Part shown: one piece after another, positions 53,701-62,719 of the stretch
Position numbering within the stretch: position 1 is the stretch's first letter
Layout: the number at the start of each line of letters is the position of its first letter
Assembly: GCA_019925095.2 (NCBI GenBank)
Contig: CM034405.1
Coordinates: 16,496,901-16,560,900 of the forward strand
DNA: 64,000 bases
DNA from: Dendrolimus kikuchii
Lineage: Eukaryota > Arthropoda > Insecta > Lepidoptera > Lasiocampidae
Direction of reading: 5' to 3'
Notes under the pieces: generated by a model
What the model was told of the DNA's origin: nothing
The model's database searches: none
Seen by the model: the letters and a program-made list of their open reading frames with translations, nothing else
Made by a program: the position numbers and the translations under genes

Positions 53701-56700
53701 CCCAAGAATATCTGCCATGACAACATACGGGTGCAGAATGGGGCGAGCCCTTCGTCTGTTAGAGTTCGAACCTGATGAACAACAAGATACAAAAAAAAAC
53801 GTATATCAGTATGTACACAAGGAAGAAGCGAAACATCTTTGTTTACACGTGCTGATGGAGTGTACCCAGAGTGCGAGTACCCTACGAACAAGAAACAGAA
53901 GCTACAACATAGGCGTCTGTAACACTATCTTGGCCTCTCTCCTATGTCAGCAAGCAAAAGATTTATGTGTGTTAACCGATTTGTTGTGTGTTAATCGATT
54001 ATTTAAAAAAAATGTGATTTTTGTTTTATTTGTATTATCTGATGTATGTCTCTACGGGGGTGGCATTGTCACTGAGTTATAAAACCCCTTAAAAAAAAAA
54101 TATCTTTGGCTTATTACTCACATATGCACATCAATACATACATATTCTATGGTCTACCTAAATGGAGTCCGCTATCCGCTCCCGTATTATCACATTTTTG
54201 AAGATACAAAATCATACAATTTACATATGACAAATGCATATTACAAAAACTTATTAAAAAGAATTACGAATGTTTCATAAAAAATGATTCAAACGAGATT
54301 TCATACATAAAAAACTTTTTTTATAAAAAATATTTTTTACATATAGAAATGTATATGAAATCACAACGATTTTTTTGTGAAATATTCGTAATTTTTTGGT
54401 AACTTTTGTGTAATACGGATGGTTGCGCCGAGATGGTAAGGTTTATATTGTTGAGTACTTTATATATGTTTTTAGGGTTTTTAATAAATTTTGTAATGCG
54501 TTTTAGCCCTTAAGCTCACTAGTAGCACATATGTGTCCGCGATGACAGTGCTGATCCGCGTTTGTGCACGTGATCGTTTTTGTGTTGTTGTCTCACTCTG
54601 TTTATATAGGATTTGTATGAAATGGGTATATTTTCTTGGTATATTACGAGATAGTGATAGTGTTAGTCTTGCGGATTTTGGTAATATCGATAAAAGGGTG
54701 AAGGGTTATCAGATTACAAGTTTGCTAAAATGTAAACACTGTTGTTGGTGGGACAATATAAAAGGAGGTAGAATCGCCTAATACGGGACATCCTACGTTT
54801 ATCGGTTGATCAGAGCGAAAGCTCTGTTCAAATTTCTATATAAAATTTTAGACTCCATACACGCTTATTGTTTATTTGTGTTACTGTGTGTGGCACTATA
54901 GTGACTGCTCGTACTAGATAATAGTACGAAGGTTATGTATATAAGATTCTTGTTATGTTATTATTAGCATAGAAAGTTTTTATATTGTATGAAATAATGT
55001 AATTACTTTTTTTGACTTAACTTGCTTTTAATAGAAATATCTAACTTAAAGTAAAATATCTATGAAATATCTTTCAATGTTTTGCCAATATATGTATTAA
55101 ATGTGTGTATATTTTGATTTACTACCCACTCTAAAAATCTAACAAGTGCAGTGTAACAGTGGACCGGTGGCGCGGTAAGTTACTCTTCCCTTGCTTCTTC
55201 TTCCACTTCCCTTCTCCCGGCCATTGCATCGCGCCCGCAACGGATTTGTCGTAAATAAATTCTGTGAATTTATATCTTCAAAAATGTGGTAATAGCTGAG
55301 CGAAATAGCGAATTTCATTAGGTAGGCCCTTAAGTATTCGCAACTAGTACACATAAAAATGATATAATATAATAATAATAATCATCGGCAGACAAACACA
55401 CATATTGTATATTCCCAAATTAAGCAAGTTTCGCTTGTGTTATGGGAAAGTGTTGTGTTATACAAAGGACTACTCTGGGGCCGATCCCAGACACCCAGAC
55501 CATAGTAAATAACGGAGAAAATACGTTTCCGAAATTTACTATACCAGGAATCAAACCCGGAGCCTCTGCGTTGTAGTGAGGTAGGCCGGCAAAGGCTTAG
55601 CCCGCTCAACCACAGAGGTCGAATGTCGCGCTCAAACGGCCGGTTCCTAGTCCTTACTTATTCATTTACTTGCCTTACCATCGGTCATATTTTGACATAA
55701 CTTGTAGGAGCTCATGTCAAATTTTAAACGATAGTAGGGCAAATTAACAATCGGTAAGTTATAGGAACCGGACCAAAACCGTTAAAACGTAGTATTAATT
55801 ATATTTCTGGTTTGAGAATCTGTAATTTCTTCATTTTCAGAAACAGTGGTGGGTGAGAGTGTTAATTTCAATAAATATATTTAGAATATGAGCCTGAGTG
55901 AAAAAATATTTTTTAGCTACATGTGTTGCTGGAGAATTTCTTGTCGCTTCTTCTGCTTTAAACAGCGATAACACGTTGCGAAGCGGTGTACATAGAATAG
56001 GAAGTAGATTTAAATACTGACTTACATGTGGAACTTATTTTGAGTAAAAAGTTTTGAATTTAAATATTTCAATAAATCTAAATTATAATATACTTTAAGG
56101 ATTCATACTCTAATATAAGACGTTCAAACCTTAAAAGCCCCGTAGATGGAGCAACTCATGAAGAAAAGGAGTATTGGATCCAGCAAAATGTATCTATTCA
56201 ACGTCATAAACCCAACATCTGAAAAAAAGTATGTTTATTAAGTCTCAATAAGCAGCAATCAGGTTTTTATTTTAATTATGAAGCTGGTAAACAGGCAGAT
56301 GACAGAGCTCGTGGAACGTGCTTACCGTCGCCTATAGGCGTTTGATGCATCAATGGCGAAGGCAACGCGTTGCCTACCTTTAGGACAGGATAAAGAAGAG
56401 GATGGGATAGAAGCCTGCGGCCTTCCCCCCCCTGTTGGTGAAGAGGGTCTCCTTCCCCGCAGGACACCCTTAGTGAGAAGCCAAGCGTGGGGTCGCTAGA
56501 GATGTGCTGTCTCCAAAATAGTTCCTGTGGCGATCCGTAAAGGCGTATATATAGGAGAAGAGCGCAGGTTAGGTTTAGTGGGTAACTGGACGGCTGACAT
56601 CCTCCTGTCTTCCGCTCGAAGGCCATGTTGGGATTACGACCGTTCAAGAGTCCCACAATCCAATCCAAATGGTGAATGATCAAGCAATAGAGACGGATTT

Positions 56701-59700
56701 TATAAGGAATAATTAGTAAAAAAAAAACTCACCGCATAGTAACAGCATTGTCCCAATGAATGTTGACTCCAGTGATTTAGTCATTTCCCATATGGTTAAG
56801 AAAGTTAGCGGAATAATTAGAGCACCTAAAGTAGTACAAAACTGAAATTTAAATGTACATATTGAAATGTATTGTCTGCCAATTAATGATAATAAAAGAA
56901 ATGGTACTGAAGTAATCAAATAGAAAAGGCAAATCTTTGGTTGTGGCAAATTTTTGTACATAAGCCCTAATTTGAAAAATACTGACAAGGAGGAATATCC
57001 ATGTTTTTTATTGTATTTTAAATCATGTGTTTACATCGTATTATCGAAGTAAAAAATAGAAATAATGTTGAAAATGTCCAAATCGATTTTTTTTTAAATA
57101 TTTAAAATCTCGAATAAATTTGAGCTATTTAAACGTCACTATTTTCGCGGGTTTTGATGACGTCATAGTTCATTCCCAGTGTATGTTTACATATTCCATT
57201 TTCTCAGTATATTCAATTTTAAACTAGATTTCATAGATCCAGACCATGGAAAAATCTATACAACCGTCTTGGAGACATTAAATTACAATAAACACAATCA
57301 CAAGACTAAAAGCACTATGCAAAGTTCGCCTTTGTTGAAAACTTGAAAATGTCAGAGAAAAATGACGTCACATTTCCTTTTGATCAATAGCGTTGCGTTT
57401 TGCGATTTTAAATATTCCGAACATTTTATAAATTAAACTAAATACTTAAAAATAAACTTAATTATAAATAAATTAATATAAAGTATGTAACATATCGCTG
57501 CCAGAGGGAAGCGTGCCCAGAAGGCTGGCTGCATTGCCACGTTGCATGGCAATGCTGATTCGTTAGGCGAAATAAGAACCTTCTGACTACGGGTGGTATC
57601 ATAGTTCCTTAAAAAATTCTTTGAATAAACCCTTTGCCGATGGACCCCACGGACCTAAATTTTCAACTCGAAACGGCAGAAATATGTAACCCCGTCCTAA
57701 GGTTCCATATTTGCGCCGTTTGAGATCTTCAGCTGTTGAAGTAGCATTGCCAGCCCCTGACTTAGCCATTGGAAGATGTGATGCCGCCAGTGTCAACGCA
57801 TGTCGCGCCCCACACAAGCGGCCGTCCACCCTTCCAAGGAATAAGTGACATTCCGTCCGGCCTCTAGCCATCGTCGCGCACCAAGTCATTTGGCTCTAGG
57901 ATGGCTGGTACGCCGACGCTGACAAAAGCTCGGCGGATGACGGCATTGAACTTTTTATTAATTAAAATTTGTAAATTACAACTGAAATAAAAAAATAACG
58001 TGAGACATGTAAAAAATTCTACAGCAATAAAGACATCACATAAATAAATCGACTCGGTAATTGAATTACATGCATATTCCCCATTAGCAATTCGCAAAGT
58101 TCATACGCATTACTTACCATTCTCATCCCCTGATATTTTGCTCCTTCATACCTGTCTCCTGGCTTCTCAAATGCGAATTTACCATCATAGCCGGTCAGTT
58201 TTCCAGATAACGCTATGAGCATCTAGAAATACAAAATATTAAATAGTAAGCTTCCACTTCCCTGAAAACTTTAAAGTTGATGTATGGCATTGAGTTGAAA
58301 ATTATTAGCATATTACCTGTACAAACTCTCCGGGATTTTATGGTTGTTTGACTCAACATATAAAAACATCGTGAATAATATAATGTCAATAACAGAAAAT
58401 TATATTCCAGTCTTTTTTTCAATTATTTATTTTGGACTTTTCTTTAATAAATATATCAAAAATTCGATATCACCATTGTCCCTACATATATATTACCGAA
58501 ATCGTGAAAAATAAGTAGACACTTCTTTCATACTTATATAGTAGCAAAATTTACAGCTAACACTGTAAAGACTGTTTTTTTAATATTGCAATAAACTGAT
58601 TTTTTACATTGGAGAGCAGTTATTAATAAATATAAACTTTAAAAAATAAGAATTTGTTTTTTCTCTACCAAAGGAATGGTATATTAAATATAGTATTTTT
58701 TTAAAGTATTATATTATATTTAGCCCGTGGGTAGACAATGTTGTCTACCCACGCGATCTACCACGCCACCACGCCGCCGCCGCACTTTCGCTGCCAAACG
58801 GTCGTCAGCAGTGGAGTGGCGATATTTTTTCATTTTGTTTAAGCAACACTTGGCCATTTTAATAAAATGTCAGCTGAACTTTACCTTGCCCAGTGGAGGG
58901 TGAACATCAAAGAAGAATGTCCTGTTTATGTACCAGCTTGCCATTTTACCAAAATGTGTTTCATCCCAACTGAAATATTACATCCATTATTTAACTAAAG
59001 ATCAACATATTATTATGACTATAACACGTGTTGTGGTCAGAACAATTTGAAGTTCTAGAAGTTTTTTTATTTAAATCGTGTCATACACAGAGATGTGTAC
59101 CTTCTAAGAAGCAACTAGTTATGTTATAAAATAGCCACATTAATAGAGCAACGTGGCTTAGGAATAAAGAATAAAATCGCTAACTATTTTTTTTCACATT
59201 TTATTTATTTTACCAAAGTAACACATTCAAATAGTACTGAAGCTGGACAAATAATTAAGAACAATTTATTAAACTGCTCGGGAATCGTTTTGTATGACAC
59301 TCACATTTAAAAAATCACAATAATATGTAGCGTGAGAAATTTAAAAAGCAATTTAATACATTTTTAAATAAAATTTATAGTTAATAGCATATCCACGGGT
59401 TTTAATTACTGATTTACAACGGCGAGGCATTTACTCTATTAATTTTTGACATTTCGCAAGAGAAATAGAGTTCCATTATTCTAAAAAAACGTCATACAGC
59501 TCTCTTAAATTCCCACACTGTGTATTTGAAACCTTTTTCTTTACTTTGAACCACAGATTCTCTATTGGGTTTATAGATCTGGGCTGTTAGCTGGTCAATT
59601 TAGACAGGAACTGATTGCGCTGTAAGAAATTCCTCTATGGTGCGTGCAGTGTACTTTGGCTCATTGTCATGCTGGAATGTCCAAATAACCGGTAGAATGT

Positions 59701-61376
59701 CTTCAGCATAAGGTAACATGGATTCTTCCAGTATATTTTTGTATTGGAACTGATCCATGTTACCTTCTATCAACTTTACAGGTCCAACAACATGTCCAGA
59801 AAAGCACCCCTAAATTTTCACATTTCCACCACCATGCTTTAATGTAACTTTCGTGTACTTAGGGCCCAATGCTGTATTCGGGGGACGTCGTACATATCGT
59901 TTTCCATCAGAACATACTCTGTTTATTTTCATCTCGTCGGAAAAAAGTACATTTTTACCACTGTTGCACAGTCCAGTTTTCATACTTTCGCGCAAATGCA
60001 AGCCGGGCTTGCCTGTGGCACAGTTTCAACATGGGTACCTTTCTTGCTATCCTACCGTACAATTTTTCTTCTACCAAACGTCTTTGAATAGTGCGCGCTG
60101 TGATTGCTGAAGGGTTGTTTTCACCAAAATATGCTTTTCTCAGCTCATTGGACCCTTTAAAAATATTTTGTTTTGCCATACAAACGATGTTTCGGTTATC
60201 TCGAGGAGTTGTTTTTCGCTGTTTAGGTACACGTGGAACATTCGAAGTAGTTTGATACGTAGCAAAATGCTTTACAGTGTGGAAAACCATCATTTTTGAA
60301 CATTACAGATCGTCTGCTATCTTTTTATAAGACCAATTCTTCCAGCGAAGTTTTATTATTACTTCCCTTGCAGATTTATCACAACTTTTATTTTTTCCCA
60401 TTGTTTTTTCATAAGAAGCAATCACTTTTAATCTTTTACAGCACTAAATGGTGCCAATATTATACAAACAGTAACAAATCGACTGAGTGTTCTCTATTTA
60501 AATTTGAATAAAGGTATAAATTAAGGTTTACAATTTTTTTATTTAGCTTTGTTAATTACGTGACCAGCCATTAAATAGGAATATTATGTTTAGAAGTAGT
60601 GTAAAAAGTTTGTCTATTTATTTTTAGTTAATCATATCAATGAATATCTGTATCATGTATATATATATATATGTATATATATGTATATATGTATATATAT
60701 GTATATATATATGTATGTATATATGTATATATATATATATATGTGTATATATATATATATACCCTCTTAGCGAGCAGTGTGGCCGCTCGCTTTACATGCA
60801 ATGTGTTGGTTCAGTAGGATATGTCATCTAAGCGATCGCCTGACCTCTTGCTGCTAAGCGTACCACTTGCTGTGAGGCCGAAGCGTTAGATCTCCCAGTT
60901 TGGTAGGTGTGTTAGGATCTTCCTTAGACTTTAAACAACTTTAGTACTCAGAAAAACCTCTGTATTTCATGAAGATTTGTCATGTAACCAACCGATATTG
61001 CATACTTACAATACTTACTTCAATTTTGGGTACCAATTAGTCTATTTTTGTGAAGAAATTATAATTAAAATGGTACTTACCAAACATGATCAGGTTCTAA
61101 AACTTTGTAAAATCTAGTTAAAAATGTCGCTCCACAAATAATACCAAAAGTTATCCACCAACTGCAAAACAAAAACTTGTAATAGTTTACAATTTTTAAA
61201 TGATAAAAGTTTACATAATCATAAATAGTTAAAGATAGGTATTGTTGGAAAATATACTAGTTTGTTAAACTAGCGTGAAACTTTAGAAAGTTCGTAAAAC
61301 GCTTTCGTTTTTTGTATGTTACTTACATCTTACTACTAGACGTCGTTGAAGGACTGTTCCTCTTTTTCTTCATCAT
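41485..61376 (-). CDS. POMT2: protein O-mannosyltransferase 2 (POMT2 / twisted), complete, 16 exons
   Basis: ER membrane enzyme that moves mannose from dolichyl-phosphate mannose to Ser/Thr of secretory proteins such as dystroglycan. In animals it works as an obligate heteromer with POMT1. Exons, 5' to 3': 61327-61376, 61081-61161, 58885-58969, 58118-58222, 56733-56841, 56130-56218, 53583-53771, 50365-50471, 48726-48918, 48227-48427, 46838-46948, 46231-46360, 45278-45426, 44515-44671, 43829-43972, 41485-41702. All introns are GT-AG, phases agree, and the sum is 2118 nt (705 residues plus stop); human and fly proteins are about 750-765. Visible features: first membrane segment about 17-31, DETHFGK with the catalytic Asp46-Glu47 pair, [26 protein letters not shown], three MIR repeats (about 285-485), [18 protein letters not shown] and C-terminal [13 protein letters not shown], the [14 protein letters not shown] block and YFHHYFPA are typical of POMT2 rather than POMT1. 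Confidence 0.97.
41870..42013 (-). repeat. SINE family D, internally deleted
   Basis: The head GGCCTCGGAGGTTGAGTGGG on the minus strand and the tail TGTGTGTTTGTTTACC are kept; the B box region is largely lost. Confidence 0.6.
42120..42400 (-). mobile_element. RTE-like LINE 3' fragment (second subfamily)
   Basis: Minus strand matches the end of the 49330-49880 copy (ATGGATTATGTGAAGAACAA, then GCCGACCCCAAATAAATGGG). Frame broken. Downstream of POMT2 exon 15. Confidence 0.65.
42500..42795 (-). repeat. family E, copy 3
   Basis: Near-identical by eye to 50875-51178 over about 290 bp (for example TCTCCCTTAAGAGAGCAGCA and CCTATGGACATTTGCAACAC on the minus strand). Confidence 0.7.
43200..43385 (+). 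repeat. R1-like LINE 3' UTR fragment
   Basis: GCAGGGTGGTTTTAGTGGGT then a GC-rich hairpin (CGCCCCTCGGGCGGGG) and TAAATGCACTCGTGTATTAG. The GGTTTTAGTGGG block recurs at 62560 after an R1-type ORF2 end. Confidence 0.45.
43545..43757. mobile_element. MITE family G, copy
   Basis: Ends CGTTCCATTAGGGTCTCACT and, inward from the right, CGTTCCATTAGAGGCTCACA. Inner CACAACGACCGCGGTCG palindrome. The short ORF here is a product of the repeat. Confidence 0.7.
43829..43972 (-). CDS. POMT2: POMT2 exon 15, residues 586-634
   Basis: [20 protein letters not shown] then [17 protein letters not shown], matching [25 protein letters not shown]. Acceptor CTTCAG, donor GTAAGT. Confidence 0.97.
44122..44360. mobile_element. 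piggyBac-like MITE, copy 2 (inverse orientation)
   Basis: The right end is followed by TTAA at 44361-44364. Shares with 24480-24731 the two ACCACAAATTTGTGGT palindromes and GACGCGGCAATTTTGATGGC. The left end has lost its TTAA (CTCTCTAAGACGG). Confidence 0.65.
44515..44671 (-). CDS. POMT2: POMT2 exon 14, membrane segment, residues 534-586
   Basis: [20 protein letters not shown] then [31 protein letters not shown] is diagnostic for POMT2. Acceptor TGCAG, donor GTAAGG. Confidence 0.97.
45278..45426 (-). CDS. POMT2: POMT2 exon 13, residues 484-533
   Basis: [20 protein letters not shown] then [12 protein letters not shown], the lumenal segment before the C-terminal membrane block. Acceptor TTTAG, donor GTAATT. 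A MITE lies about 50 bp upstream of the acceptor. Confidence 0.97.
45478..45719. mobile_element. MITE family K, copy 1
   Basis: Ends AGTACGAGCAAAACTTAAAC and, inward, AGTACGCACAAAACTTTAAT. About 240 bp, no ORF. In POMT2 intron 12, about 50 bp from exon 13. Confidence 0.65.
46231..46360 (-). CDS. POMT2: POMT2 exon 12, third MIR repeat, residues 441-484
   Basis: [20 protein letters not shown] then [12 protein letters not shown]; matches LPKWGWEQLEVTC and WNVEDH. Acceptor TCACAG, donor GTACGT, leaves in phase 1. Confidence 0.96.
46838..46948 (-). CDS. POMT2: POMT2 exon 11, MIR region, residues 404-440
   Basis: [20 protein letters not shown] then [12 protein letters not shown], matching [23 protein letters not shown]. 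Acceptor TCTAG, donor GTGAGT. Confidence 0.94.
47597..47862. mobile_element. MITE family K, copy 2
   Basis: Ends AGTACGAAACTTAAATGCG and, inward, AGTACACGCAAATCCTGAAT. Shares the inner block around AATAAACGTTAACACTCGAC with copy 1. Contains the inverted pair ATCTCTTTCGCA / TGCGAAAGAGAT. In POMT2 intron 10. Confidence 0.62.
48227..48427 (-). CDS. POMT2: POMT2 exon 10, second MIR repeat, residues 337-403
   Basis: [20 protein letters not shown] then [20 protein letters not shown] and QVTGYGE. A GTGAGG donor lies 5 nt upstream of the donor used here (GTAAAT), but only GTAAAT keeps the frame into exon 11 ([14 protein letters not shown]). Confidence 0.94.
48488..48578 (+). repeat. palindromic element, left arm only, diverged
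   Basis: AATAAAACAACGTTTTTACC, then GCGGTATTTTATTTGATTTT and TGGTCACTTTTCAGTAGCC; no right arm or tail. In POMT2 intron 9. Confidence 0.55.
48726..48918 (-). CDS. POMT2: POMT2 exon 9, start of MIR region, residues 272-336
   Basis: [20 protein letters not shown], then [19 protein letters not shown], then [20 protein letters not shown]: the first MIR repeat with its HSH motif. NAS is a possible N-glycosylation site. Donor GTAAAT. Confidence 0.97.
49330..49880 (+). pseudogene. RTE-like LINE ORF2 C-terminus (second subfamily)
   Basis: Reads [60 protein letters not shown], then after a frame break YGHIMRRGE and finally [14 protein letters not shown]. This is the classic RTE-type ORF2 end. In POMT2 intron 8, opposite to the gene. 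Confidence 0.85.
49930..50075 (-). repeat. SINE family C, minus copy
   Basis: The minus strand has CGCGTCCCAAACTCAAAGCC near the head and CAGTGAAGGAAAACGTCGCG in the body. Head before the A box is missing. Confidence 0.6.
50083..50262 (+). repeat. family E fragment
   Basis: CCCCACCTGATGGAAAGCAG to CAAGGTTGTTATGGCGATAT; directly abuts SINE C. Confidence 0.6.
50365..50471 (-). CDS. POMT2: POMT2 exon 8, residues 237-272
   Basis: [20 protein letters not shown] then a hydrophobic stretch to HLAVLSK; matches the [25 protein letters not shown] block. Too short and spliced to stand out as an ORF. Donor GTAAGG. Confidence 0.92.
50655..50768 (+). repeat. LINE 3'-end, family H, with (TATC)n tail
   Basis: GGGTTGTCTGGAAGAGATCG, TTTTTAGCGATAAGACTGCC, then GTGTACAATAAAGAG and TTATCTATCTATT. 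Contains AATAAA just before the tail. Confidence 0.7.
50875..51178 (-). repeat. family E, copy 4
   Basis: About 300 bp, closest to 42500-42795. Both start near ATCCGTGC(A/T)GGAACGGAGA on the plus strand. Confidence 0.7.
51852..51968 (+). repeat. LINE 3'-end, family H, with (TATC)n tail
   Basis: GGGTTACATGGAAGAGATCG, TTCTTAGCGATAAGGCCGCC, GTGTACAATAAAAAATTATC and repeated TATC. Confidence 0.7.
51973..52226. mobile_element. MITE family G, copy
   Basis: Ends CGTTCGATTAGTAGTTCACA and, inward, CGTTCCATTAGGGACTCACA. Contains ACTAATGACGTCATTATTTT. Opposite orientation to the copy at 61664. It directly follows a family H tail. Confidence 0.72.
52540..53219. mobile_element. inner hAT-like element
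   Basis: Ends CAGGGGTCACCAGTTAG and, inward, CAGGGTTCGCTAAATGG. Flanking 8 bp ATCTATGC / ATCTATGT (52532-52539, 53220-53227) differ at one base. Inner sequence has repeated CGCGGTCCGC motifs. Interrupted by the LINE relic at 52588-53049. Confidence 0.75.
52588..53049 (+). pseudogene. LINE-like ORF C-terminus inside the inner hAT
   Basis: Flanked by AAATGAAAT (52579-52587, 53050-53058). Reads [40 protein letters not shown], then [20 protein letters not shown] and stops at 52917. The KRRKY...ET...QRGNAASIL pattern is that of a retroelement-derived ORF end; the clade is not sure. Open frame at this end. Confidence 0.72.
53583..53771 (-). CDS. POMT2: POMT2 exon 7, residues 174-236
   Basis: [20 protein letters not shown] then [14 protein letters not shown], closely matching [22 protein letters not shown] of POMT2. 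Acceptor CATCAG, donor GTAAGT. Confidence 0.96.
54583..54650 (+). repeat. repeat J, copy 2
   Basis: TTGTCTCACTCTGTTTATAT then AGGATTTGTATGAAATGGGT, shared with 41240-41310. Confidence 0.5.
55382..55622 (-). mobile_element. tRNA-derived SINE, family D, copy 2
   Basis: The minus strand head ACCTCTGTGGTTGAGCGGGC carries the A box; the B box is GGTTTGATTCC with one change. Ends in an ATT-rich tail at about 55360-55381. Closely matches 27534-27765. Confidence 0.8.
56130..56218 (-). CDS. POMT2: POMT2 exon 6, residues 144-173
   Basis: Contains [14 protein letters not shown], the family signature of this membrane segment. The donor is GTTTGA, the weakest in the gene, but frame and similarity fix the edge. 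Confidence 0.92.
56278..56660 (+). repeat. composite retroposon fragment, family E-like head
   Basis: Head with AACAGGCAGATGACAGAGCT and CGTCGCCTATAGGCGTTTGA resembles family E. The rest (TTCCCCGCAGGACACCCTTA, GTTTAGTGGGTAACTGGACG) is unrelated to other copies here and resembles a LINE 3' UTR. Confidence 0.45.
56733..56841 (-). CDS. POMT2: POMT2 exon 5, membrane segment, residues 108-144
   Basis: [20 protein letters not shown], hydrophobic, matching [20 protein letters not shown] of POMT2. Acceptor TTTCAG, donor GTGAGT, leaves in phase 1. Confidence 0.93.
57490..57970 (-). pseudogene. LINE-like ORF C-terminus and 3' end
   Basis: The minus strand reads [20 protein letters not shown], then in another frame [40 protein letters not shown] and ends within LFKEFFKEL. 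Same family as 52588-52917. Frameshifted. The 3' flank shares an AAGGCTGGC block with 51258-51330. Confidence 0.7.
58118..58222 (-). CDS. POMT2: POMT2 exon 4, residues 73-107
   Basis: [20 protein letters not shown] then [15 protein letters not shown]; matches the LSGYDGTF-FQKPGDKYE block of POMT2. Acceptor TCTAG, donor GTAAGT. Confidence 0.96.
58885..58969 (-). CDS. POMT2: POMT2 exon 3, catalytic loop, residues 44-72
   Basis: [20 protein letters not shown] carries the catalytic Asp46-Glu47; the exon ends FDVHPPLGK. Among the most conserved parts of the family. Donor GTAAAG. Confidence 0.97.
59241..60573 (-). pseudogene. Tc1-like transposon relic
   Basis: The minus strand from 60400 reads [20 protein letters not shown], then a stop, then [19 protein letters not shown] and [20 protein letters not shown]. 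After a frameshift it gives [20 protein letters not shown] and [20 protein letters not shown], then [11 protein letters not shown]. Both catalytic Asp positions (LFSDE, QHDN) can be seen, but stops and frameshifts make it dead. Possible inverted ends GCTGGACAAATAATTAA and GCTGGTCACGTAATTAA. In POMT2 intron 2. Confidence 0.85.
60652..60762. repeat. AT-rich microsatellite (ATATGT/AT)n
   Basis: About 110 bp of alternating TATATG and TATA units. The open frame across it is meaningless low complexity. Confidence 0.9.
61081..61161 (-). CDS. POMT2: POMT2 exon 2, first membrane helix, residues 17-44
   Basis: [20 protein letters not shown] is the first membrane segment, followed by the start of the first lumenal loop. 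Acceptor TGCAG, donor GTAAGT. Confidence 0.9.
61327..61376 (-). CDS. POMT2: POMT2 exon 1, start codon, residues 1-17
   Basis: Starts [16 protein letters not shown], a short basic cytosolic tail before the first membrane helix; donor GTAAGT. Two adjacent ATGs are present; the second (61373) would remove one residue only. A five-codon upstream ORF (61402-61419) lies ahead of the start. Confidence 0.82.
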
Positions 61377-61424
61377 GTTTTTTAGTATCTATGAGCTCTC
61401 GTTAGTTACACATTTTCATTCCGA

Positions 61425-61620
61425 AATTTAACAAATTTATTCAACAAAGTAACGGTATCAATGTATCACAAACTACTATGGATTATGGATACTACCACAA
61501 ACTACTATGGATACTACGTATGAATGTATTATTCACAAACTACTATGGATACCACAAACTACTATGGATACTACGTATATGGATACCACAAACTACTATG
61601 GATACTACGTATGTATCATT
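61425..61620. repeat. short direct repeats TACTATGGATAC
   Basis: ACAAACTACTATGGATAC is repeated about five times between 61470 and 61612, partly with TACGTATG. It forms an irregular minisatellite just upstream of POMT2. Confidence 0.75.
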
Positions 61621-61663
61621 ATAAACATTTATTACACACCCCATGAGCTGACAGCAGCAGCTG

Positions 61664-61914
61664 GGTTCCATTAGGGACTCACAACGACCACGTTCACGAC
61701 CGCGATTTATCCGTTTCACTTGCTTGACGGCGTTACAATCGTAAACCCAAGTGGAACGGCTATTCGATCCACCTCTTGACACGGGTCGTCGTGAGCGTTG
61801 TGATCGAAAATGATGACGTCATTAGTGACGTTTTCGCCATGACCACAACGACCGCAGTCGCCTGGTAGAACGGCTAACTGAGCATTTTGGACGTTGTGAG
61901 CTACTAATGGAACG
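61664..61914. mobile_element. MITE family G, copy (most complete)
   Basis: Ends GTTCCATTAGGGACTCACAA and, inward, CGTTCCATTAGTAGCTCACA: about 22 bp terminal inverted repeats. Inner ATGATGACGTCATTAGTGAC. No ORF and no certain duplication. Confidence 0.75.
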
Positions 61915-61939
61915 GCTTGACAATGTACTGTCCATACCT

Positions 61940-62710
61940 GTTGCGATGGCTCTCGCGGAAACGCGGCACCCTAACCTTCAGGATGACGCAGATACTTACC
62001 GGGCATGGGTGCTTCGATAAGTATCTGAATCATATCGTGGGCTGCATACCTTCCGCTCAGTGCCGCTAGTGTGGCGCACAAGACACGGCGCTTCATACGC
62101 TAGTCGAGTGCGCAGCCTGGGCACCGCAAAGGTTTGAACTTGAGACAATAGTAGGTCCGATCGACTCGCTCGGCAGCCTGGTGCAAGCCTTGCTGCACAG
62201 CGACGATCATTGGGTGGATGCGGCCAATTTCTGAGAGACGGTTATGTCTCAATAGGAGGTCGCGGAACGAGATAGGGAGAGAAGTGGAAGTGCACGTACT
62301 CATGCGCCTCCTTATGGGCACCGGCGTCACCCGGGAGCCCGGAGGCGCAGATATGCGCATGAATTCCCTCCTTGAAATACCGTTGCAGGGGCCCGTTAGC
62401 ATCTAGGGAGCAGAGGAGTCTTCATCCCTGTTGACGAAGTGAGTTTGCATTGCTTCCCGGGGCATTCTCAAGCACTGATGGGCTAGGATCAGCGTGGGCG
62501 TAACTACGTTCTAAGTCTCACGCTCTTCCTACCATAAGCGCGGGGCACATGGGAGGATGGCGGTTTTAGTGGGGTATTAGCCCCTGGGCATTTGTCTATC
62601 GGTTCAAGTTTTCACACAAGCCGGTCGATTACTGTTTGGATTGCCCTCAGTGGAATGCCTCCATGATCGACTATAGTCTAATCCCTAGCAAAGGACCCGG
62701 TATGTGCGAA
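61940..62710 (+). pseudogene. R1-clade LINE ORF2 end and 3' UTR
   Basis: Reads LTGHGCFDKYLNHIVGCIPS, then a zinc knuckle C-x2-C-x7-H-x4-C (CR-stop-CGAQDTALHTLVEC) interrupted by one TAG, then AAWAPQRFELETIVGPIDSL and a stop near 62234. The 3' UTR contains GGCGGTTTTAGTGGGGTATT. Typical of R1-type ORF2 ends. Confidence 0.8.
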
Positions 62711-62719
62711 ATGCATCTC

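Larger units (their letters stand above)
53780..56125 (-). other. POMT2 intron 6
   Basis: 2.36 kb. Holds repeat J (54583-54650) and a SINE D copy (55382-55622). Between 54100 and 54500 it is simple AT-rich DNA with long A and T runs. No coding signal. Confidence 0.7.

Noticed and set aside
53717..54082. 121-codon plus-strand frame
   Set aside because: Antisense to POMT2 exon 7 and its intron; no recognisable protein.
60640..60831. 63-codon Tyr/Ile-rich open frame
   Set aside because: A translation of the AT microsatellite.
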